Shown here: positions 14,001 through 28,302 of the stretch, one piece after another
Numbering within the stretch: the stretch's first letter is position 1
Layout: each line of letters opens with the position of its first letter
From: Acanthopleura granulata
Taxonomy: Eukaryota; Mollusca; Polyplacophora; Chitonida; Chitonidae
DNA: 64,000 nt
Assembly: GCA_016165875.1 (NCBI GenBank)
Contig: JABBOT010000002.1
Span: forward strand, 40,123,073-40,187,072
Direction of reading: 5' to 3'
Program-made: the position numbers and the translations under genes
Notes under the pieces: model-generated
Told to the model about the DNA's origin: nothing
Database searches by the model: none
The model's input: the letters and a program-made list of their open reading frames with translations, nothing else

Positions 14001-15728
14001 AACAACAGAAAAAAACAGCTTTGTACTTCGAACAGTCACATGAAACTAAGACACTGCCTTCAGCATTCATACTATGCACATCTGACTCTGGAAATGACAA
14101 ACTACAAAAGGAAAAAAAAAAAACCTCTATAACACTAAAAACGCAAAGAACAATCCCTTCTGTATTCACATGAACATGTGCTGTAATATTATATGAATCT
14201 ATTTGCTGTAATATGGATTCTGTGTATATGAGAACATGCACATATATATATGTCGCAAACACTTACAATATTTGCAAGGAAACACTTGAGCATGTACATG
14301 TAGGGCTAAATTATCAGTGATGATCTAATGTTTTATGTCTCTGTAAATACATACTCTGCGCATACACTATAGTTAAGTAGACATGTTCATGTGACTTTGT
14401 CCTGCAAATAATGAGCACCAGGAAGAGGTTTGACAATACATGTACTAAAGATCTGGTGACCTGTACCATGTAACTATGTGCACAGCAGTTAATGCCGTAT
14501 ATTAGTAGTCTCTAGCTTTAATTCAACAGCATATTTCACACTGAAGAGCAACAGCTATTATCACATGGGGCTGGTATTGTATGATATATTAGTTGTGCAT
14601 ATGTTCTGCCCATTAATGAGCACCACACACCATGATATAGTGCTATGAGTCATGCCTTCATATACATGTAGTTCCAATTAGTGCATGAAAACACAAGGTG
14701 TGCGCGTTACTCATACATGTACTAACTAGGTGCAAAGGGCATGCAAAGAGCAAAATGCCCCCAAGGTCCGGAGAAAAACTGCTGTTTAACTAAAGTGTCT
14801 TGAAGGATGCAAAAGTGTACGTTCATTAAATGAAAGAGCAATTCTGTGACACATATCATGTGCCAAACGTGTTGCATAAATTTCTTACAACATGCAGCAT
14901 GGTGTAAACGACATTCTATTTCATAAATGTATATGCCATAATACTACATTACTGCTAATGCCAATTACATCTTATATATTAATGTACAAGTATGAGCACT
15001 TTCGTCTGACATTTTATTATTTAGAGAAATGTAACAACGCAACAAAATACACATGAAGCCATTATATACATGTAATACATTCTACTCATAATCCATGGGA
15101 CATATACAAATGAGTAGAACCAAAACATGCAAATTATCAAGTATACAGTATATACGCACAAATATGGACAAAGCAAGACAAAATTCATACTGACATAATG
15201 AGGAAAGTAAGTATGTACAGTATATATGCTTGAATGTTTTGTTACCCACAAGTGAGGGACATGAGTTAATCAAGGAACTAGAAATTCCTAACAAATAGGT
15301 CTAGGTTCTGTAATATTGTAAAAGGATCTGTCTTGGTGGGATAAAGCTTTGGTGAAATTTAAATGAACTCTTATGAACACACTGATGTACATGTATCTTG
15401 CTGTTTTAACTTTTGGTACTATAAACTTAGAATAAATTTAATTAACTCAGACATGAATAGGATGTTTAGAGGCCAAATTTTAATCTTGTTTCATCCCCCA
15501 AGACAGGTCTCATTATACCTGATGTCAAGGCTACAGTTTACAGTAATCTAAACCATGCTGGGCAATCATCATCACACTTTACCTACACAACTGTAATGGT
15601 AGAAGCAGGCATGTGAATTTAAATGCTACTGACCAATAGAGGACACATATTACCCATAAAGCCCTGGGTCTAGACAACTATACTGGAACTGAAAGCTCTA
15701 AATAATGGTGTGGAAAGTTGATATTTAC
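11071..15728 (-). other. intron of the long minus-strand gene
   Basis: CpG-poor, with only four CpG in 12001-12600. It holds TACATGTA words and scattered short open frames. The longest is 141 codons on the minus strand at 11616-12041; it is rich in Tyr, Ile and Cys with no splice support, so it is not accepted as coding. Confidence 0.6.
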
Positions 15729-15809
15729 CCCGATCTTTGGCTGTGCCTGATTGGGCGGCACAACGGGCACCCAGACCATCCTGCTTGGTCCCGCGGCAGG
15801 GTTTGGAGG
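15729..15809 (-). CDS. short proline-rich coding exon of the long minus-strand gene
   Basis: On the minus strand, TCTGTCACTTCATCAG forms the acceptor. The exon is 81 bp, exactly 27 codons, phase 0 at both ends, and stops at ATCGGG before GTAAAT. The peptide starts PPNPAAGPSRMVWVPVVPPN and ends QAQPKIG. This proline/valine-rich disordered stretch matches the character of the other exons. The exon contains four CpGs (CCGCGG, CCCGTT, GCCGCC and CGATC-type sites) in a CpG-depleted intron, as expected for constrained coding sequence. It has no start codon of its own and is too short for a standard open-frame scan. Confidence 0.68.
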
Positions 15810-17031
15810 CTGATGAAGTGACAGACGTAGAGAAGCCATTATGCAGGGACTTTCTTATAGAGACAATGCCAGAGTTACCTGCATCTAAACTTGAATATAA
15901 GTACTATAAACAATGGTACATGTAGGTAAGTAAGAACAATTTCAATCAGGCTTAACTTAGCAAACAGTGTTACAGGTATTCATCATGCAAGTCATATAGC
16001 AAACTCTTCGACCATGCAGTTACTGTGATGGTAAAGAATATATGGCCATAGGATGGATGAATAAGGCACATGGACTTCAAGCAACAGTCCCCATGGATCC
16101 ACTTCAAAAGTGTAACACTTGTAGTTCTCTATGTTCACTTTCCCTCAGAGATCTAGTTAACACAAGTAGCGTACAGGTAAGGCACATAACCAGATGCAGT
16201 TCTGCATACAACCTGAAAAAGTGTACGGTTGGCCATGCAAAAACAATAGGTGAACTGAAACTATTTAAATGAAAATAAAGCCTGTCAAATCCTCTGCATA
16301 GCAAGCCGTGTAGTCCAAGCTGAAATCCTCACTTGAAAGAGAAGACTTTTGTTCTTGATAAAAAGCCGTATGAATTAGCAGTAAAAAATGCAATTTGCAT
16401 AAGATCCATATATTCAAATGCATATATCATGTCTGTGGGAAGGTGATCTAAGGCTGTATAGACAGGACTGGTTCTCACAGCAAATCAGGACTGAAAAACT
16501 CCCACAGAGAGAGGATGTATTACTACATCACTGACCTACATAGAAACTCCTCATAGTTCAGATCCTAAATTAAGCCAATAATAAATATTCCCAAACAAGC
16601 GCTCCTCATTCAGGTTAAACTGGTTCATACAGGTCTCCAGACAGTTGGACTTAACTACCCAGTAGGTTTGTCATCATCCAAATACAATCACGCTTACCTA
16701 TTGGAAGACATCAAGAGAATACTTCTTATTTATACATCTTGTACCAACATATACTTCAGCATTACTTTTCACGCTATCTGCCACGATTAGAAAACACATG
16801 CGGACTTGCTCATGTACAGAAAACATGCACAAATGCAGTCAAGACACAGGAGAAGGCAACAACAGCTCTTAGCTAACTGACGGGAAAGTTTGGGATAAAC
16901 AGGTGTACATGTATAAGAGCAACAACTTCATAATCTTCGCACTTTGGCAACATAACTGATTCTCTTCACCTCTCCAAAGCTATTCTCCAGTACCCATTAC
17001 CTAAACAAAGTTTTAGAAGTAAATACTTTAC
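15810..17031 (-). other. intron of the long minus-strand gene
   Basis: A 1.2-kb intron between two phase-0-compatible exons. It contains a plus-strand open frame with a chance GTAAGG donor near 16186, which has no matching acceptor. Confidence 0.55.
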
Positions 17032-17078
17032 CAAAGGTTTTCCTGGTATCGCAGGCCACATTTTAGGTGAACACCACA
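17032..17078 (-). CDS. 47-bp microexon candidate of the long minus-strand gene
   Basis: The minus strand shows a strong pyrimidine tract (CTCTCTCAGTTCAACTCTTC followed by TTACCAG), then 47 bp ending CCTTTG before GTAAAG. Taking one base from the exon before, it reads WCSPKMWPAIPGKPL and ends in phase 0. That feeds directly into PPNPAAG at 15809 and continues the same Pro-rich style. Exon 1 ends in phase 0, so one intervening exon of length 3n+1 would be needed; the candidate at 20614-20662 meets that condition. Function unknown. Confidence 0.52.
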
Positions 17079-19914
17079 CTGGTAAGAAGAGTTGAACTGA
17101 GAGAGAATGTGGATGTTACTCCACGGGTTCACCAAATGGCGTATATACAGGGAGGGTAGGGTTTGGGGGGCTCAAAATGGCACAGGCAGAACCTTGTCCA
17201 ATGGCAGAGCGAACTGATATCTTGACTGAATTAGTACCATCTTTGTCTTATAAGGGTCATGGTATAAGGTGAAACCTGACACTTGCCCGCCAAGTTTGCC
17301 AGCCACATTTCCAGAAACACATGTGGTAAATCCTTATCCCTAGGAATACTGGTAATAGGAGCCAATGAGGGAACAGCCCAGGCTCCCCCTCTATACAAAG
17401 TCTGGACATCAGTTCATTCACAGCTTTACTACACATAGTGAGGTTACTCAAGTGTGGGTATACAAGCTAATGAAATACACAGTACTAATGAATAAAATGA
17501 AGTATTTTATAGATCACCTGATATGGTGTTTTTGTAGTTTTTGTAGGTATGCTGTACATGTAAATAAAATGTTGTAAGTTCAAAGCAGTTGTGATTTAAC
17601 TTATAATACATGTGCACTCATCAAACATTCATCAAACAATCAAATGTTCACACTGGTTTAGCTAACTGAAAATTCTGCTGTTCTAAAAATTAAAACTTAC
17701 AAATATGCTATAAAACCCTAAGCAAGTTTTTTTTAACTGTTGCACACTATCACATCACATGCCACTTGAACAAGCATGAGTACATGAAGTTATCTTTTTC
17801 AAAAACAATGTACAACACCAGCATGAAAAAAATGAAGTAGTTACAGTACAAGTACACATTCAGGAATATGCCCAATTTTCGTGATTACCTTTGCACCATA
17901 CCATACTGCTATCATTTATTCATCAAAAGATTTAAAATAATTAATCCCAACTGTTCTATGGCCATTGGTAAATTAAAAATCCATGATAAAAGAAACTTAA
18001 TGTAAGGTGAATGATGTATGTTTTCATTAAAATGCCAAATATAGCATTAAAACTACATATTCACAAAATTTTCTTTCTGAATTTTGAAAGCTTAAAACTT
18101 TCTCTGTTCTAGTACTGGTGTCTTCATTTGATTCATCAAATTATACATTCGTATAATAACACCCTATATGTAACTGCAAATGATTTTTTACATAGAAAAC
18201 ATGCATTATAATTTAAGTGAGCTACAATTCGCAACAATGCCAAATTAATATAAGAACGAAAGTGTCTAATCCTGTCATCTTCTGTCATAAAATTTAAGGG
18301 CTACCTGGCACATGTACATGAATGCAGGTATTTTAATGTGTCATATTTAAATGGCAATGATGGTGAGAGTTCAGAAGTAATGCTTAATTTGTATCCAGAA
18401 AACACATATCATAGATATAGTTCATCTGAAAATGAAATCATTTTAGAAGAATTTTCTCCCAAGAACAATTCATGAAGTTTTCATCATATAAAAGACGGAA
18501 GCATCAGTTTGTGTTTTAAAAATTTAGATCTTCAGAAAATTGGTACAAAACAACTTCATGACAAAATAAATTTCAGAACAATCAATTTTATTAACTTATT
18601 CTAAAATTTATCTTAATAATTTGATTTTTTCTTTAAAGTGATTCAAATAATATTCTGTAACTTATTTTTTTGCTATTTGCTAAAAGAACTCTAAAACATT
18701 TGGGATCAACATTCCCTTACTTTAAGAGGGACAATTTTACTGTAACTTAGAAATAGTCAAGTATGTGATAATGTGTCATTTATTTGGAAACACTTAATTA
18801 ATGTCTTCAGAAAATCATAAGACACAACAGAGAAAAAAAAATCACAACATGGTGCCTTTCTGATTGATTTCACCAGCTGCAAAGTTGTATCTAATCACAG
18901 CTGTTTAGGAGGAGACAAAAGCAACATTAATATTTAAATAACATCATTTAAATCAGTATTTAAATGTTGAAAAACATACCCATGTCTCAAAATGACTTGA
19001 ACTATCCCACACATTCCAATCTTCTCTGAAAACTCGCTGACCAATTTCAAAAACTGGGTACATTTGTAATTAATAATCATTTCCAATCTCTACACAAAGT
19101 TACATGTATAATACTGAATATGCAAACTGAAAGAGGCAGACGACACTTGGCAATTGATTGACAAGGATGAAATTGACATCGAAGCCTGGTGTTCAACCAC
19201 AATATCCACACTAGCAATGGAAACTAACTGATAAATGTACCTAAATGTACTTAGAGATTACTTCTAGCCTGACAAATTATGTCTAAAATAGGAGTAAGAT
19301 TTAGAAAGAATTTTCTATGTTTATATGCATGTGTAACAAAAGAAATACATTTTCCTGTATATGCATCTTAAAGGAATATTTCTCCTGAATTGGAAGACAA
19401 TTAATAAATACTCGTGGCTTTATAAAACCAACAATGACACAAACACTGTAGAAAGATTACAAGTGTTTTATTAGCCTCTGCACTCATTTTATTAGTTTTT
19501 GTCAGAATAACTTACTTTCTAGGTTAATCCCAATATAAGAGCTATAATAAAAACAAGATATACACCTTAGGATGGACAAAATTTAATTTGGACAGGACAA
19601 AATTGGTGACATTAACCTAAAATGATACGGAAAAACAGTAATATGGATTGGTAGAAACGTATCAAATGAGGTGTTTTGGACAGACACTTTTAATATCCTG
19701 GCTAACACAATGGTTTTTAATACATGTAGTATCAATGTAAGAAATCCTTATCTACACCTTGATACACATAGACACAGCTCTGTGCAAATGGATAATCCTT
19801 CAAACAGAAACAAGTTTGTGTTACATGTACATCTTAAAATGTATATACATTTGTTGGTAGGTCAGAACCAAGCTCCATGGACTATCATCAGGGGTGTCCT
19901 ACGTCCTCAGTAAA

Positions 19915-20530
19915 AGGTTGTTGTCTGGATCCGACTCGCATTATCCCGCACAAAAGAGCTACTTAGTGAAGCTGAAGGGACGGTCCTTCATCCCTGCTTT
20001 TGCCCCAGGATAAATTTGGCAAGTCTCAATCGGCCAGCGATACATTATTGATCCAAACTCTTGCAGAAGACATGGCCAGTGTTTCTGTATGTGTATCTAT
20101 CCCTAGTCTGTACCATGATAGCAGGACCTGGTGACATGACTCCTCCTCCGACTCAGACAGAACATCTCAGGCAATCTATTCACAAGGAAAAAAGTTCTCG
20201 CTTTGCCCAGGAAGATGCCAAGTCAATACGAACAAGCTCTCGTAATTCTTGACACATCTGACATGTACGACGAATAAAACAACACGCAGATGTCAGGAAT
20301 TTACCAAGAAATTTATATGCTTAGCAAACCCATAAGAGAAGCCATGTTTGCCACAATTTAGTGGAAGCAGGAAGTCTATGATACAGTCTGAGGAAAATGT
20401 CAAAAGTTACACTGATCCTGGCTCAAGTCATGTTCATTTCCTTTTTTCTCACAATAACTATCTTAGATCCACGGCCAGACCTATAGCTACAGTTACGCCA
20501 TCAGTGAATGACGGTCCATTTCATCTTACT
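19915..20530. promoter_or_regulatory. CpG-retaining island inside the intron, possible conserved enhancer
   Basis: Within a strongly CpG-depleted intron, 19915-20060 alone contains about seven CpGs (CCGACTCGC, CCCGCAC, GACGG, ATCGGCCAGCGA). Further CpG groups follow at 20206-20290 and 20465-20520. No frame with splice sites explains them. Retained CpGs in a methylated gene body suggest sequence constraint or local hypomethylation. Regulatory function is inference only. Confidence 0.3.
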
Positions 20531-20613
20531 GTTGGTAATGGTTCAGAATGATTAACGCAGATAGTTGAAGAAAAACTGATTACATTTAGTTTTTTTTAAC
20601 AGGTTAGACTTAC

Positions 20614-20662
20614 ATGTGATGTAAACAAATGGACACTGTCCTATGTACATCTGGTCTACCAG
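20614..20662 (-). CDS. possible 49-bp microexon of the long minus-strand gene
   Basis: On the minus strand, ATTATGTTCAG precedes CTGGTAGACCAGATG, and the exon ends ATCACAT before GTAAGTCT. It reads LVDQMYIGQCPFVYIT with one base over (phase 0 to phase 1). That is exactly what is needed between exon 1 (ends phase 0) and the exon at 17078 (starts phase 1); the shared codon would be TTG. The acceptor has a weak pyrimidine tract and the donor lacks the usual G at the last exon base, so this remains tentative. Confidence 0.27.
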
Positions 20663-21432
20663 CTGAACATAATTTCTCTGTAAACTGCTACACATGTAAA
20701 TTTTTCAACATTTGAGATACTCATCAGAATAAACATGAAACATTCACAAAATATTAAAATGAGAGTTAAGTTAAGAAATTAATTTCTGCTGTTATGTGTG
20801 ACTCAGCCCTGTTATAAATCCTGAAAGCTCCATGTTAACACTTACAATACTATGATTTCAAACAATCCTATAGGATTGAACTCTACAAGTTGGTGTACAT
20901 GTGAGATGACAAGCTCACGAAAACACACGAAAAAGACCAGACTAACTGTATTAATTCAATCCATATGTGTTTTTGACAATGACTAATAGACTTCGTCAAA
21001 CTTCTCACCCCCACAATGACGACTTGAACTTGCATGAAACATCATTAATACATCTTGTATCAGAGTTAGAAAATTCCGTCTGCTGATTGCCCAGTTTAAA
21101 ATCCAGAAAAGCCCAGGAGCTATGTCATGTAACAGACAGGTCTTTTAGAAGATTCGATTAAATAGAGCTGTTACATACACGTATATGTGGCTTGCTTCAG
21201 GGAACTGTTTATACACTGTCTCTTACAAATTTGACAGCTGTCACACATATAAATTTTAGTAGTTTATGGTGCATATACACTCAGTTTTAGCTGGCACACG
21301 CACACAAAACATGCATTACACATGCTGTGTTGCCTATGGCCATGTGAACACTTGTTTTTTGAGTCAGAAGATACATGTAACCCTTGTGATATGGCACTCC
21401 ACATTAAATGTGTTAACGAACAATTTTCATCT

Positions 21433-21828
21433 GATCCTAACATCAGTTCATACATTCATATACCACCTGATCCTAACATCAGTTCATACATTCATATACC
21501 ACTTGATCCTAACATCACTTCATACATTCATATACCATCTGATCCTAACATCACTTCATACATTCATATACCACTTGATCCTAACATCACTTCATACATT
21601 CATATACCATCTGATCCTAACATCAGTTCATACATTCATATACCACTTGATCCTAACATCACTTCATACATTCATATACCACTTGATCCTAACATCACTT
21701 CATACATTCATATACCACTTGATCCTAACATCACTTCATACATTCATATACCACTTGATCCTAACATCACTTCATACATTCATATACCACTTGATCCTAA
21801 CATCACTTCATACATTCATATACCACTT
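21433..21828. repeat. 36-bp minisatellite, 11 copies
   Basis: The unit starts GATCCTAACATCACTTCATA and repeats every 36 bp from 21433 to 21828. Units differ only at a few positions (CAGTT or CACTT; CCATCT, CCACCT or CCACTT). Because 36 is a multiple of three and the unit has no stop in two plus-strand frames, two overlapping open frames of 193 and 176 codons appear. One reads DPNITSYIHIPL repeatedly. They are products of the repeat, not evidence of a gene. Confidence 0.97.
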
Positions 21829-24800
21829 GCAAACCGTGAAGAGGTAGTCTAAGACGACAACAGAAGATCCATTTACAAAACAACCTCAAACACCTGTTCG
21901 CATTTATAGGCAGATGCAAGAAATAATACACATGTATATGTGTTGCAACAAATACTAAATAAAGTTGATAACATTTGAGAGCGAAGCACCGCTCAGTTCT
22001 CAAACCTGTCTGCAGATGACATTCTAGGCAAGATACATCCATGGATAATAGTATACCGTGAATAATGATCAGGTTGGGTACTAATATAGATATCTCAGTT
22101 GTACTTTGATAGCTGTTCACAAAACGCTTAATAAAATCAATATAATCATACGTGTATCAAAGCAAATTTCACATCAGAGTGAATGTTCAGCTGCATTCAA
22201 TTGATTGACCACACTGAGCAGACAACTCCTGTTAGTTTTAATCTTGCCACCAATGAGTTGTGCCCCCTGAGCAACAGTAACACAACACAAAAATGTGCAG
22301 GATATGTTGGCTTAGGAACACTTCATACCATTTACTGCATGTCCACAAGGGACAGCCTTCCAATACAGTTTGCCATGAAAACAGGTACTTCTGCAATGTG
22401 AAGTCAGCCTGACATCTATTCTTGGGTAACCTATATCAGAACATCCCACACATGTAGGTTTGTTTAAAGGGAGGGCTTAATATTCTAGAAGGTTAAATAT
22501 CAGTGCTCATATCCCACAGGCAGCAATGTTCAGGTCCACCCACTGGCAAGCCCCCAGCATTACCTTCAGTACATATACATGTATTCACATCCTGGAGGAG
22601 TCAGCGTCTCAATCAGCTAACAGAACACAAGTCAGGGACGCAACCTGTTTACACAGGGGCCGAGGTAAAGGTCAGGGGATGAAGGGAAGGGGTGTGAGGT
22701 TAACCTAGGACACAGACAAACTAACGCAGAGACTTTGTACCTGATGGTTACCTAGCAGATTTTCACATATTTTCCTGGAATTGAAACCTTAACGAGCACA
22801 TCATAGGTATGCATGTACATGAAATGCTTTTGAGCAGAAAGCCAGACTTTCTCTTTCAGACAACGTAGCACACTACATGTTGTCCATGATGAATTCAGAC
22901 ATCTACCAGCAGAAACCATCTCAATCAATGTGAATAGAAGACTATTAAATTAAGTAAAAGGGTTACCTCAGAATTCAGAAAATTTATGTTGCCGAACCTT
23001 AACTTGGTCAAGCGAAATGACCATGCAATTATCAGTCCTATGGGATTATATAAAAATACAAGTGTTCCTTAACTAAAGATTCAGATAAAATAAAACAATC
23101 ATCTTCTGATTCTGATTATAATTACAATCCTGGTTAACACCGGTAAAAATAACGTGCTATCATCGGGGAAGAGAATCTGGCATACCAATCAGCTGAAAAA
23201 TCATGTACTATCCTACCCCCAGTTAGTATAACGATTAGTTTTTAGCCATTTTGGTCGAAGACTAAATACATGCACTCTGAATATGTTGATTTCTAATAAA
23301 ATCTGTTGATGTCAGCTGAAAATTCTCATTCTTGTATAATGTTATGGAATTGATGCTCTCTCTGGAAAAGCCGTTATAATCTGACTTGGTTGATAAAAAA
23401 AAATCATGTGATGTTATACAGTCTGTGTGTGTATAATTTACAGTAAATGACACGTAATTTAATTTGCACTGACTCATTAATGCAGCAAGGTGATTAGTTG
23501 GTGAAAAAATTTCATGAAATTATAGCCTTATAGGTGATTATGACTAAATGTCTGTTATCTGAGACGTAAACAAGTTACATAAACAATCATGAAATGAAAT
23601 CTGAGAAATTTTTTAAAATCATACGTGTCGATTAACAAATTCTTCCAAGCCTCAAACAATATACATGGTTTTAAAGCATTTTCAATGTGCTGAGTGTAGT
23701 TATAAATTAATTAAAAAACTACAATGGCAAAATTATTGTAAGTTACGCCCCTATAGTTCATGTTCACATTCATTCAAGTCTACATTCTTGAATAGCAGTA
23801 TCACCCGCTTCTTCCCATAAGATATACACGTACTTGGTACACAAATGCTCACCTTCACAGCAGTCAGACCGAAGAATGACTGACAGTATCATGCAACTCC
23901 TCCAAAGAGAGATTTCTAGGTCATTTAGCTCAGAAGTGACGAAAATATAAGCATTCGGGAGATCATGAAGAAATGACAGGCATTATTAGAACTCACAATG
24001 CCCCTCCTGAATCCTGGGTTACAGTAGTCAGTCCTACCTAATAGTGTACAACTAAACTCTGGACTACGGAGAAAAAGGGTGTGTGAAAGAAAGCTTCATT
24101 CATTTCTAAACATACTGCTATTACCCCTCCCAAGATTAAACATCTAAACTCAGTCAGGAAGTATTTGGGTGTGGATCCAATTTCCTGAAATACAGCACAT
24201 GGCTACATAAACATGTGTCACTGGACTGATCACATGTATTGATATTTGATATATTCGCCCTTGACTGGGTGGATTTGGTCAGTTTTCTTTTTAACTATCA
24301 CATATATATACCTAATTTGAACTGACATTCTATTCATAACTTCACCTAGTGCTGTTACCCACAGTTGAGAAAATAAACACTCTTTCTTCTTTGTGCCTTG
24401 ACATATACGTGTACATATGCAAGTATACACTGGGACATGTCCAAGTCTTTCCTATTAAAACAAGAAAAATCTTTCACACAGAATTGTCTGGATCCTTTTC
24501 AAACTGACTACATGTATATTCATCTTCTTCAGTCTAAGGTGAACATTTGAGTTTTACAAGTAGGATAAAAAAAAATCTGATATCTTCCATGAAAAAGACC
24601 CTGTGACTCACAATGAGATGACAAATGAGATCTACCTGTGCCTACACGTAGCTGTATCAGTGTGTCAGCTGTGTGCTGTGATTCCCTCTCCACTCAGGAT
24701 TGTGATCTGTCAACTGTGAACAACTGCTATAGTCCTTACCAGGTTAACATCATTTCACGGCAAATGCCTGCTTACCTCTGTGTCTAGGTTAAATCCCTGT

Positions 24801-27800
24801 GTCCTCAGTCTTCACTCTATGACAGATGGTCACTGCACTCCAGGTATTAATCCACCAGGTATGTGACTTAACGATCCCTCTCACTGTCAGGCACAGGTAT
24901 ATCCCCACTGATGTGGCGGGTGGGTAGAGGCTACCTGGGGTTCATTATACACATAACTGCAGAGGTACAGTTAAAGTTCACTACAAGGCTGGGCAGCTGT
25001 AACCCACACTGCTCCTCTCAACTACACCCCCAGTACACAGGAGAAATTATCCAACACAACAAACAATATACTCCTCTTAATGCATTCTGTTAACACCTGA
25101 CCACCTCATCATTCAGCTGATTCCTCTTTTGACGGAACTCTTGTTACCCTTATATTGGGACAGTTTTTACTTGTGTTATGCTGAATGACAACCCAGCCTT
25201 TTCCATGGGCATCCACTCACTGTGTGCCGAGGTGGATTTCAGCCTGCTATCACACAGGCCCCCACAGCATCATGAAGAGAGAGGTCATTCCTCAGCCCTG
25301 ACTCAGGGCTGCAGATTCCCTATCACACAAGCCAGATATTGACAGAGACGTGACACAGAAAATAGCCCTCTACTTGACAGTCTCCAACACCGAGTTTCTA
25401 TATTTGTGCATACCAGGCCTGGCTAATGTTTACCTACGGGGGGAAAAGGATTTGTGACAAGTTTCGAGCCTTAACTTAGCCCTGGGCTCCTTGTGTTCTC
25501 CTCAGCTGAGGGTTTTTAGCTGGATATCCCTCCCCTGGGGCTGAAAAGACTCTGATACTGAACCTACCATCTCTTCAGATAACCTACAATTACCTGTGTG
25601 CCTAATAACTACACCTGCAGCCCCCTTCATCATGAACATCCCAGTATGACAAAAGCAGCAAAACAATCAATCTGCCACAGAACAATCAATTTGTCTCAAA
25701 ACTGAAGTGATGAGACTGCTTGGGAATTTTTCTTATCTACTTCCGATATCAATGTTGCTTTGTTACTAGCTATTGGCTGGATAGAGTAAATAGTGGCTAG
25801 ATAATGCTCCATCCACCACTTTACACTGATACACATGATTCTATTAGACGACATTTATGTACATGTATCAATCGTACCATGATGATGACCCAAATTTATA
25901 AAATATAATTGCAGTTTACAATTTATTTTATTTATGTTCTACAGTGCGATGGATCCAGGCAAGATACATATTTACATTTTACATGTATGTATACTGGTAC
26001 AGAGACAACTTAAGAACCGCTAATCTATAGCTTCAGCTTGCAGAAAGAGTAGCCTCCCTTCTAAGAGGCACAAGCCGTTTGTCACTTGCTATGGTTGAGT
26101 GCTCATCAAGCAACGCCACAATAACAATTGAATTAATTCAAGTGGTGTAAATGTGGAAATAAATATACTGTATATGTAAGTGAATGTCAAAAAAAATATA
26201 TTTACTTACACATAACCATGTACGTTCTAAAATCAAGTAAAAAGTACCTCAATTTGTCTGGATAGTTTTACTCACGTGCATATCATGTCACAGGCTACTA
26301 AATTACATTGCTTGTAAATGTAATGTATAGACTACCTCTACATCCACTTTACCTTGGATACATATACATGAAGCATGCAGACAACCTTTGTTCATCCAAC
26401 AACCTCAACAGATTTATAATTCATGTATCATGGATGCATGGACCTTCACCCTAGTGCAAAGGCTGGGTGATGACAAGAGGACAACAAAAGGGGTAGGCCA
26501 GGCCTAGAGTGCTTTATAATGAGGTTGTTCGTGTTACTGTTATAAACAGGATATTCCCTATAGACATCTGATGACAGCAAAGTTGTCAGGCATGGCTCAG
26601 TTCCAAATGGGGCAAGAATACAACATCAGCAACATAACAACCACATGAGAAGGAATATCTAGGTACATGTAGACATACACTCTGCAGTGTACAGAAACAT
26701 CAGGAAAGTAACATGGGTCCCCTTGTTCAAGGTCAGTGGAGTCAAACAAGCAGGAATCTGATGGGCTTTTGATTTATCAACATTTAATCCAGTTATCAGT
26801 GACTGCACCTACGTTAACAAACAATCATCTCAATAAATAGCTTCTACTAAACAGTAAACAACTGGATGAAAATAAATTGTAGAAGAGCTTGATCAATTTT
26901 CTCTTAGTTAACAGAAAGGCCAGCAAAATGTTGGGGAGGACCAGTAAATCTCCACAGTGCTCAAATGCCACTATAAGAAGAACCATACCTAAAGCTGTTT
27001 TAGTTCTGGAAAATACTGGGTGCCCAAACTGATGAAGCAACATTAAAATTAAAAAGTTCTGGTATATACAGGTAAAATGAATAAAACTATGACAGTGTAC
27101 AGATAAAAGGTTTCCTTCATTCAAAGATTTAGAAGTTCTCAGAGAGCACCAATTCTGAAATAAAAAAATTTCCATGCACAATCACAATGCCATCTTTGAA
27201 GTCTGCTATCAGAAACCACTTTTTTTTTTTGAAATGGTCACTGTTTTAATCACACACTGGACTGACCCAGGTGTTTATTGTTTTTCTCACTGAACATCAG
27301 GCAAAGGTACACCCAACATTTAGGTGCTGTCATTTGTTAAGAACTGCATATTGAAAAGAGCCTGCATGCTGTATACACCTTCTCTGGTCACAAGGCATGA
27401 AAATGCATAGACACGTCTGATCACACGGCCCTTGTATTCACCATCAATAATGAATAATTGAAACAGTGAGAGCTTCCGATGCAGGCATGTTTTATAGAAA
27501 TCAAGACCCTCTTGGGGGCCGAGAGCTTTTAACATGTCTGTTCTCTCTGGTCGATCGGTCATTCCTGGTCACCCATGGGAGATGAGTTGCCAATATTCCA
27601 CCTGATGGCGCTGTATCAGGGGGAGATCAGCATGCACATCTGCAGAGGTAGCGGTCTGGCCATGTTAGCTGAGTTATTGGTCACTCACACTACATCTGAC
27701 AGGGTTACACAATAGTAAGCCCTGGCCAAACTCCTACAAATATGGACCTATTAAATATTTACATTGTTCCCACAGCATTGCACAAACTGATAAAAGTAAT

Positions 27801-28302
27801 CTCAGAGTGCAGATGAAGTCATAGGCAACAGTCACTCTTCATCTGTGGAAATGCTGTATCAACATCATACACATGTATACAGGTAAATCAACATTGCCTG
27901 TAAGTTCAATCAACAATCTGAAGGTACATGTATCGATATATGTACATTTACAATAAGTAATCTGCAATCACACTGCAGAATCTTTACACATTGGTGTTTT
28001 GTCTTTTAAATGAGGTGATGACTTACATGCAATATTGGCCAACTGTTTCAGTTAAACCTCATCTCCAAAATCAATCAATGATTGATCAATCAACTGAACA
28101 AAGGTGTGCAGTATATTGAAAGAGTTTGTGTCAGTCATCACCAGTCAAGCAGTCACAGACAATGATGGCAATTAAGTCTATTCTGACCCAAGCATTATAT
28201 TTATCTCAGGAAGTTTGCTGTACACATACAACTGTGACCAGCAATATGGTAGCAGGTACATGTATAGACCCATAGAATGTTCATCAATGTCTGAGCACGG
28301 GA

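Noticed and set aside
21266..21852. Two overlapping plus-strand open frames of 193 and 176 codons
   Set aside because: Both consist mainly of the 36-bp minisatellite read in two frames.
24763..24800. Strong minus-strand donor CACAGAG before GTAAGC
   Set aside because: No acceptor with a pyrimidine tract precedes it, and the open frame is only about 12 codons.
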